This document shows positions 50,859 through 59,284 of a stretch of 64,000 bases of DNA, in pieces. The translations under genes were made by a program, and so were the position numbers. Each line of letters starts with the position of its first letter. The first letter of the stretch is position 1. Source of the DNA: Bacillota bacterium (GTDB lineage: Bacteria; Bacillota; Clostridia; Christensenellales; SZUA-584); contig JAEYZN010000039.1 in NCBI GenBank assembly GCA_023428025.1, positions 27,331-91,330 on the forward strand, given 5' to 3'. The notes beneath the pieces were generated by a model. That model was not told the DNA's origin, ran no database searches, and worked only from the letters and a program-made list of their open reading frames with translations.

Positions 50859-51653
50859 TTACGCCCCGGCCACGATCAGCGACGCGCCGCTCTCCTTCAG
50901 GGCTTCCGCAAGGTCGCTGTCCAGCGCGCCGTCGGTGATGACGCCGTCCACCTCGCTTGCCGTGGCGAACCGGTACAGGCTGTATTTGCCGAACTTGGAG
51001 GAGTCGGCCATCACATACTTCCTGTCCGAAACGCGCAGCACCGTCTTTTTGAACCCGGTCTCCATCACGCTGCCGATGAACAGCTCGCCGGCTGCGCTGA
51101 TGGCGTTGGTGCCGAGGAACGCGATATCGAGGTGAAAATGCGCCATCGCCTCTTCCGCCATGGTGCCCCGGCACGAGAGTGTGCCCGGCTGCAGCTCCCC
51201 GCCGATCATCACGGTCTTGAGATACGAACGGGTGAGCAGCTCCGCCGCGATGTTGATGGCGTTGGTCAGCACCACGATGTGCAGGCCCGGCGGCAGCATC
51301 TGCGCGAGCATGAAGCCGGTGGTGCCCGAATCGATGAACACCGTCTGCCCGTCGCGGATCATGCTGAGCGCCTGCCGCGCGATAGCGGCCTTTTCGCTTT
51401 TGTGGGCGGCGATGCGCCGGTCGAACGAGGACTCGATCAAAAGCTGCGTGTCCTCCAGCATCGCGCCGCCGCGCGTGCGCGTGATGCCGTCTTCCTGCGC
51501 CAGAATGTCCAGGTCCCGGCGGATCGTCATCTCGGCCACGTCGAACAGGCGGCACAGGCTGGTCGTCTCCACCTCGCCGTTTTGCCTGATCATCGCGCGA
51601 ATCTGGTTGAGCCTCTGCTCCTTCAGCATACGATTACCTCCCGGCAAAATCAT
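50859..51653 (-). CDS. DeoR/GlpR-family repressor
   Basis: 264 residues. The N-terminal DeoR helix-turn-helix reads TTSLCRLFDVAEMTIRRDLD, and the C-terminal DeoRC sensor domain has the FIDSGTTG phosphate-sugar loop. It probably senses a sugar phosphate and controls the aldolase-dhaKL genes directly downstream. GGGAGG precedes the ATG. Confidence 0.93.
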   Translation of the reverse strand: MILPGGNRMLKEQRLNQIRAMIRQNGEVETTSLCRLFDVAEMTIRRDLDILAQEDGITRTRGGAMLEDTQLLIESSFDRRIAAHKSEKAAIARQALSMIRDGQTVFIDSGTTGFMLAQMLPPGLHIVVLTNAINIAAELLTRSYLKTVMIGGELQPGTLSCRGTMAEEAMAHFHLDIAFLGTNAISAAGELFIGSVMETGFKKTVLRVSDRKYVMADSSKFGKYSLYRFATASEVDGVITDGALDSDLAEALKESGASLIVAGA

Positions 51654-51661
51654 CTGATTCC

Positions 51662-51689
51662 ATTATACCGCTGTTGTTCGCATATGCAA
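51662..51689 (-). promoter_or_regulatory. Promoter of the DeoR gene
   Basis: TTGCAT, a 16-base spacer and TATAAT on the minus strand. Repeated TGTTCA/GAACA pieces upstream (51675-51725) could be operator sites. Confidence 0.65.
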
Positions 51690-51730
51690 GCATTTGTTAT
51701 ATATTGTGAACATTTTTGAACATCAAAGCC

Positions 51731-51755
51731 AAAAAAAGAGGCCTGTTACAGCCTC
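51731..51755 (-). terminator. Terminator of the 4-hydroxybutyrate block
   Basis: GAGGC and GCCTC pair around an 8-base loop, followed by seven T on the minus strand, 54 bases after the iron alcohol dehydrogenase stop. Confidence 0.8.
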
Positions 51756-51808
51756 AATTGAGTTGCGAATTTGTTTAAGCCATTTTTATAAAGCTGGTAT
51801 GCTTACGC

Positions 51809-52981
51809 CTACAGGCAGCGCCTGTAAATCTCCTCCAGGTCGGCCCGCTCCACCTTTTTGGGGTGCCCGCCGATGTCCCATTTGTAAGCCGTCAATGCCA
51901 GGTCCACCGCGGCCTTGATATCATCGTGCGTCATGCCGTAAGACGCGTATGTTTCGTTGATGTCGATGTCCTTGTAGAGCTGTGCCAGAACCTCAGGCAG
52001 CTTCGCGGCTTTCTCCGCCTCGGGCAGGCCCGCCACCGACGGGTCGAGTATTTCGGCCACGCGCGCGAACTTGGGCTGCGCCGCGGGTATCGTCCACGCG
52101 ATGATGACCGGCAGGCACACCGCCAGCGTCGCGCCGTGCGGCGCGTCCGTGATGCCGCTCACCGGCTGGCCGATGGCGTGCGGCAGCGCCAGGCCGGACT
52201 GCACGAACGCCGCGCCCGCCAATGTACAGGACAGCGCCATCCCCATGCGTCCGTCGATGTTCGTCGGGTCGTTCACCGCCGTGCGGATGTGCTTCGCGAA
52301 CAGCTCCATGGATTTCAGGGCCAACATTTCCGACCACTCCGTCGCGCCGTTGGCGATATACGACTCAAACGCGTGCGCGAACGTGTCCACGCCGGTGTGC
52401 GCGGTCACCTTCTTCGGCACGGACACCATCAGCTCCGGGTCCACGATGGATACGTCGGGGTATATCTGCTCGTTGATGATGGTGCATTTCATCTTCAGGT
52501 CGTGGTTGTTGATGACCGAGCAATGCGTGGCCTCGGTGCCGGTGCCCGCCGTGGTCGGCACGGTGATGATGGGCAACCCCTTCGCCGCCGGGCGCTTCAC
52601 GTTGTCCGGCGCGTAGTATTCGGTGTAATCCCACACCGAGCCGCCGTGAACCGCCGCCAGCGCGATGGCCTTCGCCGTGTCGATGGCGCTGCCGCCGCCG
52701 ATGCCGATCACCAGGTCGCAGCCGTTTTCATTGCAGACGGCGACACCCGCGTCCATCGTGGTGTGGCGCGGGTTGGGCACCACGTCGTAAAACTCCACCG
52801 CGTCCACGCCGCTGTTTTTGAGGTCTTCACGCACGGCGTCCGCCAGCTTGCTGCCCTTCAAAAACGGGTCATACACAATGAAGGCCTTCTTGCCGTATAT
52901 GGCGCTCCACTTGCCCAATTCCTTGACCCGGCCGGGGCCAACCACCAGCCTCACGGGAAAATACATGTCGAACTGCTTCAT
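51809..52981 (-). CDS. Iron-containing alcohol dehydrogenase
   Basis: 390 residues. NAD loop GIGGGSAIDTAKA (about 93-105). The iron is held by the Asp/His of GVDTFAHAFE and two later His (ALPHAIGQP, DAPHGATL). It interconverts aldehydes and alcohols with NAD(P)H. Its place at the end of the CoA block suggests a short-chain alcohol such as butanol or ethanol, but that is inference. Confidence 0.9.
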   Translation of the reverse strand: MKQFDMYFPVRLVVGPGRVKELGKWSAIYGKKAFIVYDPFLKGSKLADAVREDLKNSGVDAVEFYDVVPNPRHTTMDAGVAVCNENGCDLVIGIGGGSAIDTAKAIALAAVHGGSVWDYTEYYAPDNVKRPAAKGLPIITVPTTAGTGTEATHCSVINNHDLKMKCTIINEQIYPDVSIVDPELMVSVPKKVTAHTGVDTFAHAFESYIANGATEWSEMLALKSMELFAKHIRTAVNDPTNIDGRMGMALSCTLAGAAFVQSGLALPHAIGQPVSGITDAPHGATLAVCLPVIIAWTIPAAQPKFARVAEILDPSVAGLPEAEKAAKLPEVLAQLYKDIDINETYASYGMTHDDIKAAVDLALTAYKWDIGGHPKKVERADLEEIYRRCL

Positions 52982-53023
52982 CGCTCCAATCCTCCTGTCA
53001 TTTTCTTATATAGAAACGTCAAA

Positions 53024-53863
53024 TCAATATTCAAAGAAGCCCTTTTTGGTCTTGCGGCCCAGATGCCCCGCGCGCACCATCTTCTTCAGCTGCGGGTGCG
53101 GCCGGTATTTCGGGTCGCCCGTCTCTTCGTACAATTGCTCCATGATGGCGAGGTTCACGTCGTTGCCGATCATGTCCGCCAGCGCCAGCGGTCCCATCGG
53201 GTGCCCCGCGCCCAGCTTCATCGCCTTGTCGATGTCCTCCGCGCTGGCGATGCCCTCGGCCAGCACCTGCACCGCTTCGTTCAGCATGGGGATCAGCAGC
53301 CGGTTCACCACAAACCCCGGCGCTTCGTTGACGGCAATGGGTTCCTTGCCGACGGCCGCCGCCGTTCCGTGTACGAACGCCATCGTCTCGTCCGAGGTCT
53401 GCGCCCCGCGGATCACCTCCACCAGCTTCATGACCGGCGCGGGGTTGAAGAAGTGCATGCCCACCACCCGGTCCGCCCGGCCCGAGCCCGACGCGATCTC
53501 CGTGATGGACAGCGACGACGTGTTGGTCGCGAATACCGTCTCAGGCAGGCAGATATCGTTCAGCGACGAGAACAGCGATATCTTGACGTCGACGCGCTCC
53601 GTCACCGCCTCGATCGCGAGCGCGCAGTCGGCGGCGTCCTTGAGGTCCGTGGTGCCCTTGACGGCGGCCATGGCCGCGTCCCTTTTCTCCGGCTTGATCG
53701 CGCCCTTCTCGCACTGGCGCGTCAGCGCCCTGTCGATGGCGGCCATCCCTTTTTCCACAAAAGCGGCGTTGATATCATACAGCGTCACATTCCAGCCGCC
53801 CGTCACAAACACCTGCGCGATACCGGCGCCCATCGTTCCGGCGCCCGCAATGAAAACATTCAT
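53024..53863 (-). CDS. hbd: 3-hydroxybutyryl-CoA dehydrogenase
   Basis: 279 residues, the typical length. The NAD loop is GAGTMGAGIAQ (about 7-17), and GMHFFNPAPVMKLVEVI holds the catalytic His. It oxidises 3-hydroxybutyryl-CoA to acetoacetyl-CoA or runs in reverse. It works between crotonase and thiolase in the same block. Confidence 0.95.
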   Translation of the reverse strand: MNVFIAGAGTMGAGIAQVFVTGGWNVTLYDINAAFVEKGMAAIDRALTRQCEKGAIKPEKRDAAMAAVKGTTDLKDAADCALAIEAVTERVDVKISLFSSLNDICLPETVFATNTSSLSITEIASGSGRADRVVGMHFFNPAPVMKLVEVIRGAQTSDETMAFVHGTAAAVGKEPIAVNEAPGFVVNRLLIPMLNEAVQVLAEGIASAEDIDKAMKLGAGHPMGPLALADMIGNDVNLAIMEQLYEETGDPKYRPHPQLKKMVRAGHLGRKTKKGFFEY

Positions 53864-53995
53864 CTATATATCTCCTTTTCCGGTGCCACCGGCTTTTATC
53901 TCCCTGTTTTCGGCTCATCGCCCGGCCGGTATTGTTCCGGCTTTATATTTCTGAATCTTTCTGCTTACATCTTATTGTCCGCTCTTGATGGATTC

Positions 53996-54019
53996 CGGGC
54001 GACCAGAGGCCGTCCCTAC
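53996..54019. repeat. Repeat-like hairpin at crotonase gene end
   Basis: On the minus strand GTAGGGACGGCC-TCT-GGTCGCCC starts exactly at the crotonase stop codon: the TAG is part of the repeat. The core resembles the GTAGGGGCGGG element at 19502-19530. Confidence 0.45.
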
Positions 54020-54768
54020 TTTTTGCGCCGCTCCAGAAACGCGGTCATCAAACGCGCGGGGTCGCTCGTCTCGAAGCAGGCCGCGTAGGCGTTCGCCTCC
54101 AGCTCCAGCGCCGCGTCCATGTCCAGCTCAAAGCCGTCATCCACCGCTCTCTTGACGCCGCGCAGCGCCGCGGGCGGCATAGCCGCCAGCTTGCCCGCCA
54201 GCTTCATCACGGTATCCATCAGTTCCCCGCGCGGCGCCACGGCGTCCGCCAGCCCCAGCTGCGCCGCCCTGTCCGCTTTGATGGTCTCGCAGGTGAACAG
54301 CAGATACTTCGCCGCCGCCTTTCCCACGATACGCGCCAGCCTCTGCGTGCCGCCGAAGCCGGGCGTCATGCCCAGCGATACCTCCGGCTGCCCCATCACG
54401 GCGCTGTCCGCCATGATGCGGATGTCCGCGGTCATCGCAAGCTCCAGCCCGCCACCCAGCGCATAGCCGTTCACCGCCGCGATCACGGGGATGGGCAGCG
54501 TCTCGATACGGCGGAAAACGTTGTTGCCGAAGCGGCTGTATTCTTTCGCTTGCTCCGGCGTAAAGTCCTTCATACCGCTGATGTCCGCGCCCGCCGCGAA
54601 CGCCTTTTCACCCGCGCCGGTGATCACCAGCACGGCGGCATCCTCAAGGCTGTCCAACGCCTGCTCCATGTCGCACAGCATCGCCACACTGATCGCATTG
54701 AGCGCTTTCTCGTTGCACAGCGTCATCACCGCGACCCTGTCCCGAACCTCCAACTTGATCAGTCCCAT
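54016..54768 (-). CDS. crt: Enoyl-CoA hydratase (crotonase)
   Basis: 250 residues; the start at 54768 has GGAGG 5 bases upstream. The oxyanion parts are AFAAGADISGM and NGYALGGGLELAM, and SLGMTPGFGGTQRL follows. It hydrates crotonyl-CoA to 3-hydroxybutyryl-CoA. The C-terminus ends FLERRKK at a stop codon that belongs to a repeat, so a few residues may be lost compared with relatives. Confidence 0.93.
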   Translation of the reverse strand: MGLIKLEVRDRVAVMTLCNEKALNAISVAMLCDMEQALDSLEDAAVLVITGAGEKAFAAGADISGMKDFTPEQAKEYSRFGNNVFRRIETLPIPVIAAVNGYALGGGLELAMTADIRIMADSAVMGQPEVSLGMTPGFGGTQRLARIVGKAAAKYLLFTCETIKADRAAQLGLADAVAPRGELMDTVMKLAGKLAAMPPAALRGVKRAVDDGFELDMDAALELEANAYAACFETSDPARLMTAFLERRKK

Positions 54769-54778
54769 GGTTCCTCCT

Positions 54779-55960
54779 TCAGACACGCTCCACGATGAGC
54801 GCCTCGCCCATGCCACCGCCGATACACAGCGTCGCGAGGCCGCGTTGGGCCTCCCGCTTGCGCATCTCGTGCAGCAGCGTCACCAGTATGCGGCAGCCCG
54901 AAGCCCCGATGGGGTGCCCCAGCGCCACCGCGCCGCCGTTCACGTTGACCCTGTCCATATCCAGCCCCAGCTCCAGCGCCACCGCAATGCTCTGCGCCGC
55001 GAAGGCCTCGTTCGCCTCGACGAGGTCGATATCCTCCACTTTCAGGCCGCCGCGCTCCAGCGCCTGCCTGACGGACGGCACCGGGCCGATGCCCATCACC
55101 GCCGGGTCCACGCCTTTTGAGCCGTAGGACACGATGCGCGCCACGGGCTTGAGGCCCAGCGCCTCCACGAACGCTTCGCTGGCCACGATCACCGCCGCCG
55201 CGCCGTCGTTGATGCCCGACGCGTTGCCCGCCGTCACCGTGCCATTCTTGTCAAACGCGGGACGCAGCTTCGCCAGCTTTTCCGCCGTCGTGCCGGGGCG
55301 CGGGTATTCGTCCGTATCCACCACCGTGACCGCGCCCTTCTTGCCCGCGACCTCCACCGTCACGATCTCGTCCGCGAACCGCCCGGCAGCCAGCGCCTTG
55401 GCGGCCTTCGCCTGAGAATCCGCCGCGAACGCGTCCTGCTCCTCGCGGGATATGCCGTATTGATCCGCCACGTTCTCCGCCGTGATGCCCATGTGGTAAT
55501 CATTGTACACGTCCCACAGGCCGTCGTTCACCATATAGTCCACCGCCGGGGAATTGCCCATGCGCGCGCCCCAGCGCAGGCCGGGCATCAGATACGGCGC
55601 GGCGGACATGTTCTCCATGCCGCCCGCGACGATACAGTCCGCATCGCCCGCCTTGATCTTCTGCGCCGCCAGCACCACGGCGTTCAGCCCGGAGCCGCAC
55701 ACCTTGTTGACCGTCATCGCCGTGACCTCCTGGGGGATGCCCGCCGCCAGCGCCGCCTGACGGGCAGTGTTCTGCCCGAGGCCCGCCTGCAGCACATGGC
55801 CCATGATCACCTCGTCCACCAGCTCCGGCGTTATACCGGCCTGTTCCAGCGCCGCTTTGATCGCGACAGCGCCCAGAGCGGGTGCGGGCACGCTCTGCAG
55901 CGCGCCGCCGAAAGACCCGATGGGCGTTCTTTTGGCCGCGACAATATAGACGTTCATCAT
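54779..55960 (-). CDS. thlA: Acetyl-CoA acetyltransferase (thiolase)
   Basis: 393 residues. The acyl-binding Cys88 is in NKVCGSGLNAV; GGAVALGHPIGASG holds the His and CIGGGMG the second Cys. It splits acetoacetyl-CoA into two acetyl-CoA or joins them. It overlaps the transketolase gene by 4 bases and is followed by crotonase after 10 bases. Confidence 0.95.
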   Translation of the reverse strand: MMNVYIVAAKRTPIGSFGGALQSVPAPALGAVAIKAALEQAGITPELVDEVIMGHVLQAGLGQNTARQAALAAGIPQEVTAMTVNKVCGSGLNAVVLAAQKIKAGDADCIVAGGMENMSAAPYLMPGLRWGARMGNSPAVDYMVNDGLWDVYNDYHMGITAENVADQYGISREEQDAFAADSQAKAAKALAAGRFADEIVTVEVAGKKGAVTVVDTDEYPRPGTTAEKLAKLRPAFDKNGTVTAGNASGINDGAAAVIVASEAFVEALGLKPVARIVSYGSKGVDPAVMGIGPVPSVRQALERGGLKVEDIDLVEANEAFAAQSIAVALELGLDMDRVNVNGGAVALGHPIGASGCRILVTLLHEMRKREAQRGLATLCIGGGMGEALIVERV

Positions 55961-56934
55961 CCGTTCCTCTTTCTTTTCAGCACCTTACGGCTTTTTTTCA
56001 CGATATCCGCCACGGTCAGCCCGAAGCGTTCCTTCAGGTATTCGACCGAGCCCACTTCGCCGAACTCGTCGTTCACACCGATGCGTTCCATCGGCACCGG
56101 CGCATTTTCCGCCAGCGCTTCGGCCACGGCGCTGCCGAGGCCGCCGATGACGTTATGGTTCTCCGCCGTCACGATGGCGCCCGTCTCACGCGCACACCTG
56201 GCGATCAGCTCGGTGTCCACCGGCTTGATGGTGAATATGTTGACGACGCGGCAGGAGACGCCCTCCTGCGCCAACTCGTCCGCAGCGGCCAGCGCGTCCG
56301 CCACGCAGATGCCCGCCGCGATGATCGTGAGGTCGCTGCCGTCCCGCAGCACCACGCCCTTGCCGATATCGAACGTGCTGCCCGGCTCGAAGATCTGCAC
56401 CATCTTCTTGCGCGACAGCCGGATATAGAACATGCCGTAGGTTTCCGCAGCCTGCCGCACGATATCCGCCAGCATCGCGGCGTCCGTCGGCTCGATGATG
56501 GTCATGGTGGGGATCACGCGCATGATGCCGATATCCTCAAACGGCATGTGCGTGCCGCCGTTCAATGACGCGGTCACGCCGGGATCGCTGCCCACCACCT
56601 TCACGTTGAGCCCGGCGTACGCGCACGACATGAATATCTGGTCCGCCGCGCGCCGTGTGGCGAACGTGCCGAACGTGTGCGCGAACGGTATCTTGCCGAC
56701 AGCTGACAGCCCGGCTGCCACGCCGAACATGTTGGCTTCCTGTATGCCGCAGTTGATCGCCTGGTCCGGGTATTCCTTCGCGAACTTGGCCACGCCCACG
56801 GCGGCCATCAGGTCAGCGTCCAGCACCAATATATTTTTGTTCGTCTCCGCCATGTCCATCAGCGTGTCGCAATACACGTCGCGCATCGCCTTTTCGTCTT
56901 CGGCATGGGTTTTGGAGATGTTGATATTTGCCAT
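55957..56934 (-). CDS. Transketolase, C-terminal subunit
   Basis: 325 residues; the start at 56934 has AAGGAGG upstream. It holds the pyrimidine-binding domain (GVAAGLSAVGKIPFAHTFGTFATRRAADQI) and the C-terminal transketolase domain. Together with the preceding gene it makes a split transketolase, common in Clostridia. It overlaps the thiolase start. Confidence 0.92.
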   Translation of the reverse strand: MANINISKTHAEDEKAMRDVYCDTLMDMAETNKNILVLDADLMAAVGVAKFAKEYPDQAINCGIQEANMFGVAAGLSAVGKIPFAHTFGTFATRRAADQIFMSCAYAGLNVKVVGSDPGVTASLNGGTHMPFEDIGIMRVIPTMTIIEPTDAAMLADIVRQAAETYGMFYIRLSRKKMVQIFEPGSTFDIGKGVVLRDGSDLTIIAAGICVADALAAADELAQEGVSCRVVNIFTIKPVDTELIARCARETGAIVTAENHNVIGGLGSAVAEALAENAPVPMERIGVNDEFGEVGSVEYLKERFGLTVADIVKKSRKVLKRKRNG

Positions 56935-56945
56935 GATGTCCCTCC

Positions 56946-57776
56946 TTACTGCCCGGCGCACAGCGCGTCGATCGCCGCCTGCGCCTGCTCGGCCGATACG
57001 GTCATGTTGTGGTTGTAGAACACGCCCTCGCTGAAGCTGCAGCCCTTGCCCTTCACGGTGTTGAGCGCGATGATGCTGGGCTTCTCCGTCTGCGCCTGCG
57101 CCTTCTCGATGGCGGCGTGGATCTCCTCCACGTTATGGCCGTCCACGCTCTGCGCAAACCAGCCGAAGTCCTCGAACTTCCGGCGGATATCGCCGATGTC
57201 GCAGATATCCTTCAGGTAACCGTCCAGCTGCTTCTTGTTCCAGTCCACAAACGCGATCACGTTGTGCAGCTTTTTCTGAGCGGCATACATGGCGCCTTCC
57301 CATATCTGCCCTTCGTTGCACTCGCCGTCGCCGATCACCAGGTAAACCCGGTTCGGGCGTCCGTCCATCAGCAGTCCGTGCGCCACGCCCAGCGCCGACG
57401 ACATGCCCTGCCCCAGCGAGCCGGTGGACACATCGACGCCCGGCGTCTTCTGCCTGTCGCAGTGGCTCGGCAGCCGCGTGTGCGGCTTGTTGAGCGTCAG
57501 CAGCTCTTCCTTGGGGAAATAGCCCTTGAGCGCCAGCGTCGCGTACAGCGCCGGGCCGGAGTGGCCCTTGGACAGCACGAACCAGTCGCGCTCCTCCCAG
57601 CCGGGGTTCTTCGGGTCGATCTTCATCACGTCGCCATACAGCACCGCCAGTGCGTCCACGATGGACATCGTGCCGCCGATGTGGCCCACGCCGATCGACT
57701 CGATCGCGCGGATCGCCTCGATGCGTATCTGCGTGGCGAACGCTCTAAGCTCCTCCGCCTTCTTCTTCGTCAGCAT
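56946..57776 (-). CDS. Transketolase, N-terminal subunit
   Basis: 276 residues; the ATG at 57776 follows AGGAGG. The thiamine-diphosphate motif runs GDGECNEGQIWEGAMYA to VDWNKKQLDG. It moves two-carbon units between sugar phosphates. Its place inside a CoA-fermentation block is unusual. Confidence 0.93.
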   Translation of the reverse strand: MLTKKKAEELRAFATQIRIEAIRAIESIGVGHIGGTMSIVDALAVLYGDVMKIDPKNPGWEERDWFVLSKGHSGPALYATLALKGYFPKEELLTLNKPHTRLPSHCDRQKTPGVDVSTGSLGQGMSSALGVAHGLLMDGRPNRVYLVIGDGECNEGQIWEGAMYAAQKKLHNVIAFVDWNKKQLDGYLKDICDIGDIRRKFEDFGWFAQSVDGHNVEEIHAAIEKAQAQTEKPSIIALNTVKGKGCSFSEGVFYNHNMTVSAEQAQAAIDALCAGQ

Positions 57777-57847
57777 TTGTTTGTACACCTCCTGTGAAAC
57801 TTTTGGTGAAACCTTTGGTTGATAGACTTCGTATGAAACTGTTTATT

Positions 57848-57930
57848 GGAGACTCCGCCTCCAAACCTCCGCCAAAGGGATTCATCCCTTTGGAATCCCA
57901 CTAAGAAAATGCAATTATTGCATTTTCTCT
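57848..57930. terminator. Cluster of hairpins between CoA-transferase and transketolase genes
   Basis: Three hairpins in a row: GGAG/CTCC (from 57848), CCAAAGGG/CCCTTTGG (57872-57893) and AGAAAATGCA/TGCATTTTCT (57904-57928). The last is nearest to the CoA-transferase stop and could end that transcript, which would separate the AbfDT genes from the transketolase-thiolase genes. Confidence 0.5.
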
Positions 57931-57966
57931 TTTGTGTGCGAAGGCAGTGCCCTCACAGCTAAAACG

Positions 57967-59274
57967 TCAGTCCTTATAAGCACAGCAGAACCGTCTCTCG
58001 TACTCTTCCTTGAGGCTATCGCGGAAGTCCGGATGGGCCACCCTGATCAGCGCCGCGGCGCGCTCGCGCAGCGTGCGGCCTTTCAGCCGGGCGATGCCGT
58101 ATTCCGTCACGATGTAGTTCACGTCGCAGCGGTGCGTGGTGACAGCTGCGCCCGTATCCAGCACCGGCACGATCTTGGACAGCTTGCCACCGCCCAGCGT
58201 GGACGGCAACGCGATGATCGATTTGCCGTTGCGGGACATGTTCGCGCCGCGCACGAAATCCATCTGCCCGCCCGTCGCGCTGATCTGCTTGAGCCCGATG
58301 GATTCGCTCGCCACCTGGCCCATCAGGTCCACCTGCACGCAGGCATTGATGGACACCATATTGTCGTTCTGCGCGACCACCGCCGGATTGTTCACATAGT
58401 TCACGGGATACATCCTAACGTCCGGGTTGCCATCCACAAAGTCATACAGCCGCCGCGTGCCCATCAGGAACGTCACGATGCAATGGCCCTTGTGCAGCGT
58501 CTTGCAGCTGTTGTTGATGACGCCGCGCTTCATCAGGTGCATCACGCCGTCGGATATCATCTCGGAATGGATGCCGAGGTCGTTCTTGTCCGTCAGCGCC
58601 GCCAGCACCGCGTCCGGCAGCGAGCCGATGCCCAGCTGCAGTGTCGCGCCGTCCTCCACCAGGCTGGCGCAGTTCGCGCCGATCGCCTTTTCCACGTCCG
58701 TCAGCGCGGGCGGGACGAGCTCGATCAGCGGGTAGTCGACCGGCACAAACCAGTCGATGTCCTCCGCGTGGATGGTGCTCTCGCCCATCGTGCGCGGCAT
58801 GTTGGGGTTGACCTCCGCGATCACCAGCCTGGCGGCCTGCGCCGCCGCCCTGGTGTAATCCACCGACACGCCGAGGCTGCAAAGCCCTTGAGCGTCGGGC
58901 GGCGTCACCTGGATACAGGCCACGTCCGTCGGCAGATAGCCCTCGGTGAACAGACCCGGTATCTCGGAGAAGTGGCAGGGTGTAAAATCGCCCCGGCCCG
59001 CGTTCACGGCGTCCCGCGTGCTGGCGCCCACAAACAGCGCATTGTGCCGGAAGTGCGCTTCCATGCCCGGCTTCGCGTAGTCGCCCGCGCCCATGCAGAT
59101 CATGTGCACGATCTCCACGTCCCGGTAGTTGTCCTTGGCGCGCACCAGCGCGTCTCCGATGGCCTTGGGTTCGGCAATGGCATGGCCGAACGCCACCCGG
59201 TCGCCCGATTTGATGTGTTTGACCGCCTCGTCCGCCGTGGTCTGACGGCTGCTAAAATACTGCTCCCAGCCCAT
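57967..59274 (-). CDS. abfT: 4-Hydroxybutyrate CoA-transferase (acetyl-CoA hydrolase/transferase family)
   Basis: 435 residues of the family I CoA-transferases. LQLGIGSLPDAVLAAL and the catalytic Glu in GIHSEMISDG are seen. It moves CoA from acetyl-CoA (or butyryl-CoA) to 4-hydroxybutyrate. It ends 10 bases before... read leftwards, directly after the dehydratase gene, which supports this substrate over plain acetate. Confidence 0.88.
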   Translation of the reverse strand: MGWEQYFSSRQTTADEAVKHIKSGDRVAFGHAIAEPKAIGDALVRAKDNYRDVEIVHMICMGAGDYAKPGMEAHFRHNALFVGASTRDAVNAGRGDFTPCHFSEIPGLFTEGYLPTDVACIQVTPPDAQGLCSLGVSVDYTRAAAQAARLVIAEVNPNMPRTMGESTIHAEDIDWFVPVDYPLIELVPPALTDVEKAIGANCASLVEDGATLQLGIGSLPDAVLAALTDKNDLGIHSEMISDGVMHLMKRGVINNSCKTLHKGHCIVTFLMGTRRLYDFVDGNPDVRMYPVNYVNNPAVVAQNDNMVSINACVQVDLMGQVASESIGLKQISATGGQMDFVRGANMSRNGKSIIALPSTLGGGKLSKIVPVLDTGAAVTTHRCDVNYIVTEYGIARLKGRTLRERAAALIRVAHPDFRDSLKEEYERRFCCAYKD

Positions 59275-59284
59275 GCCGTCCCCT

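Noticed and set aside
51863..54088. 741-residue plus-strand ORF
   Set aside because: Antisense shadow of the iron alcohol dehydrogenase and hbd genes; Arg/His/Val-rich with no domain.
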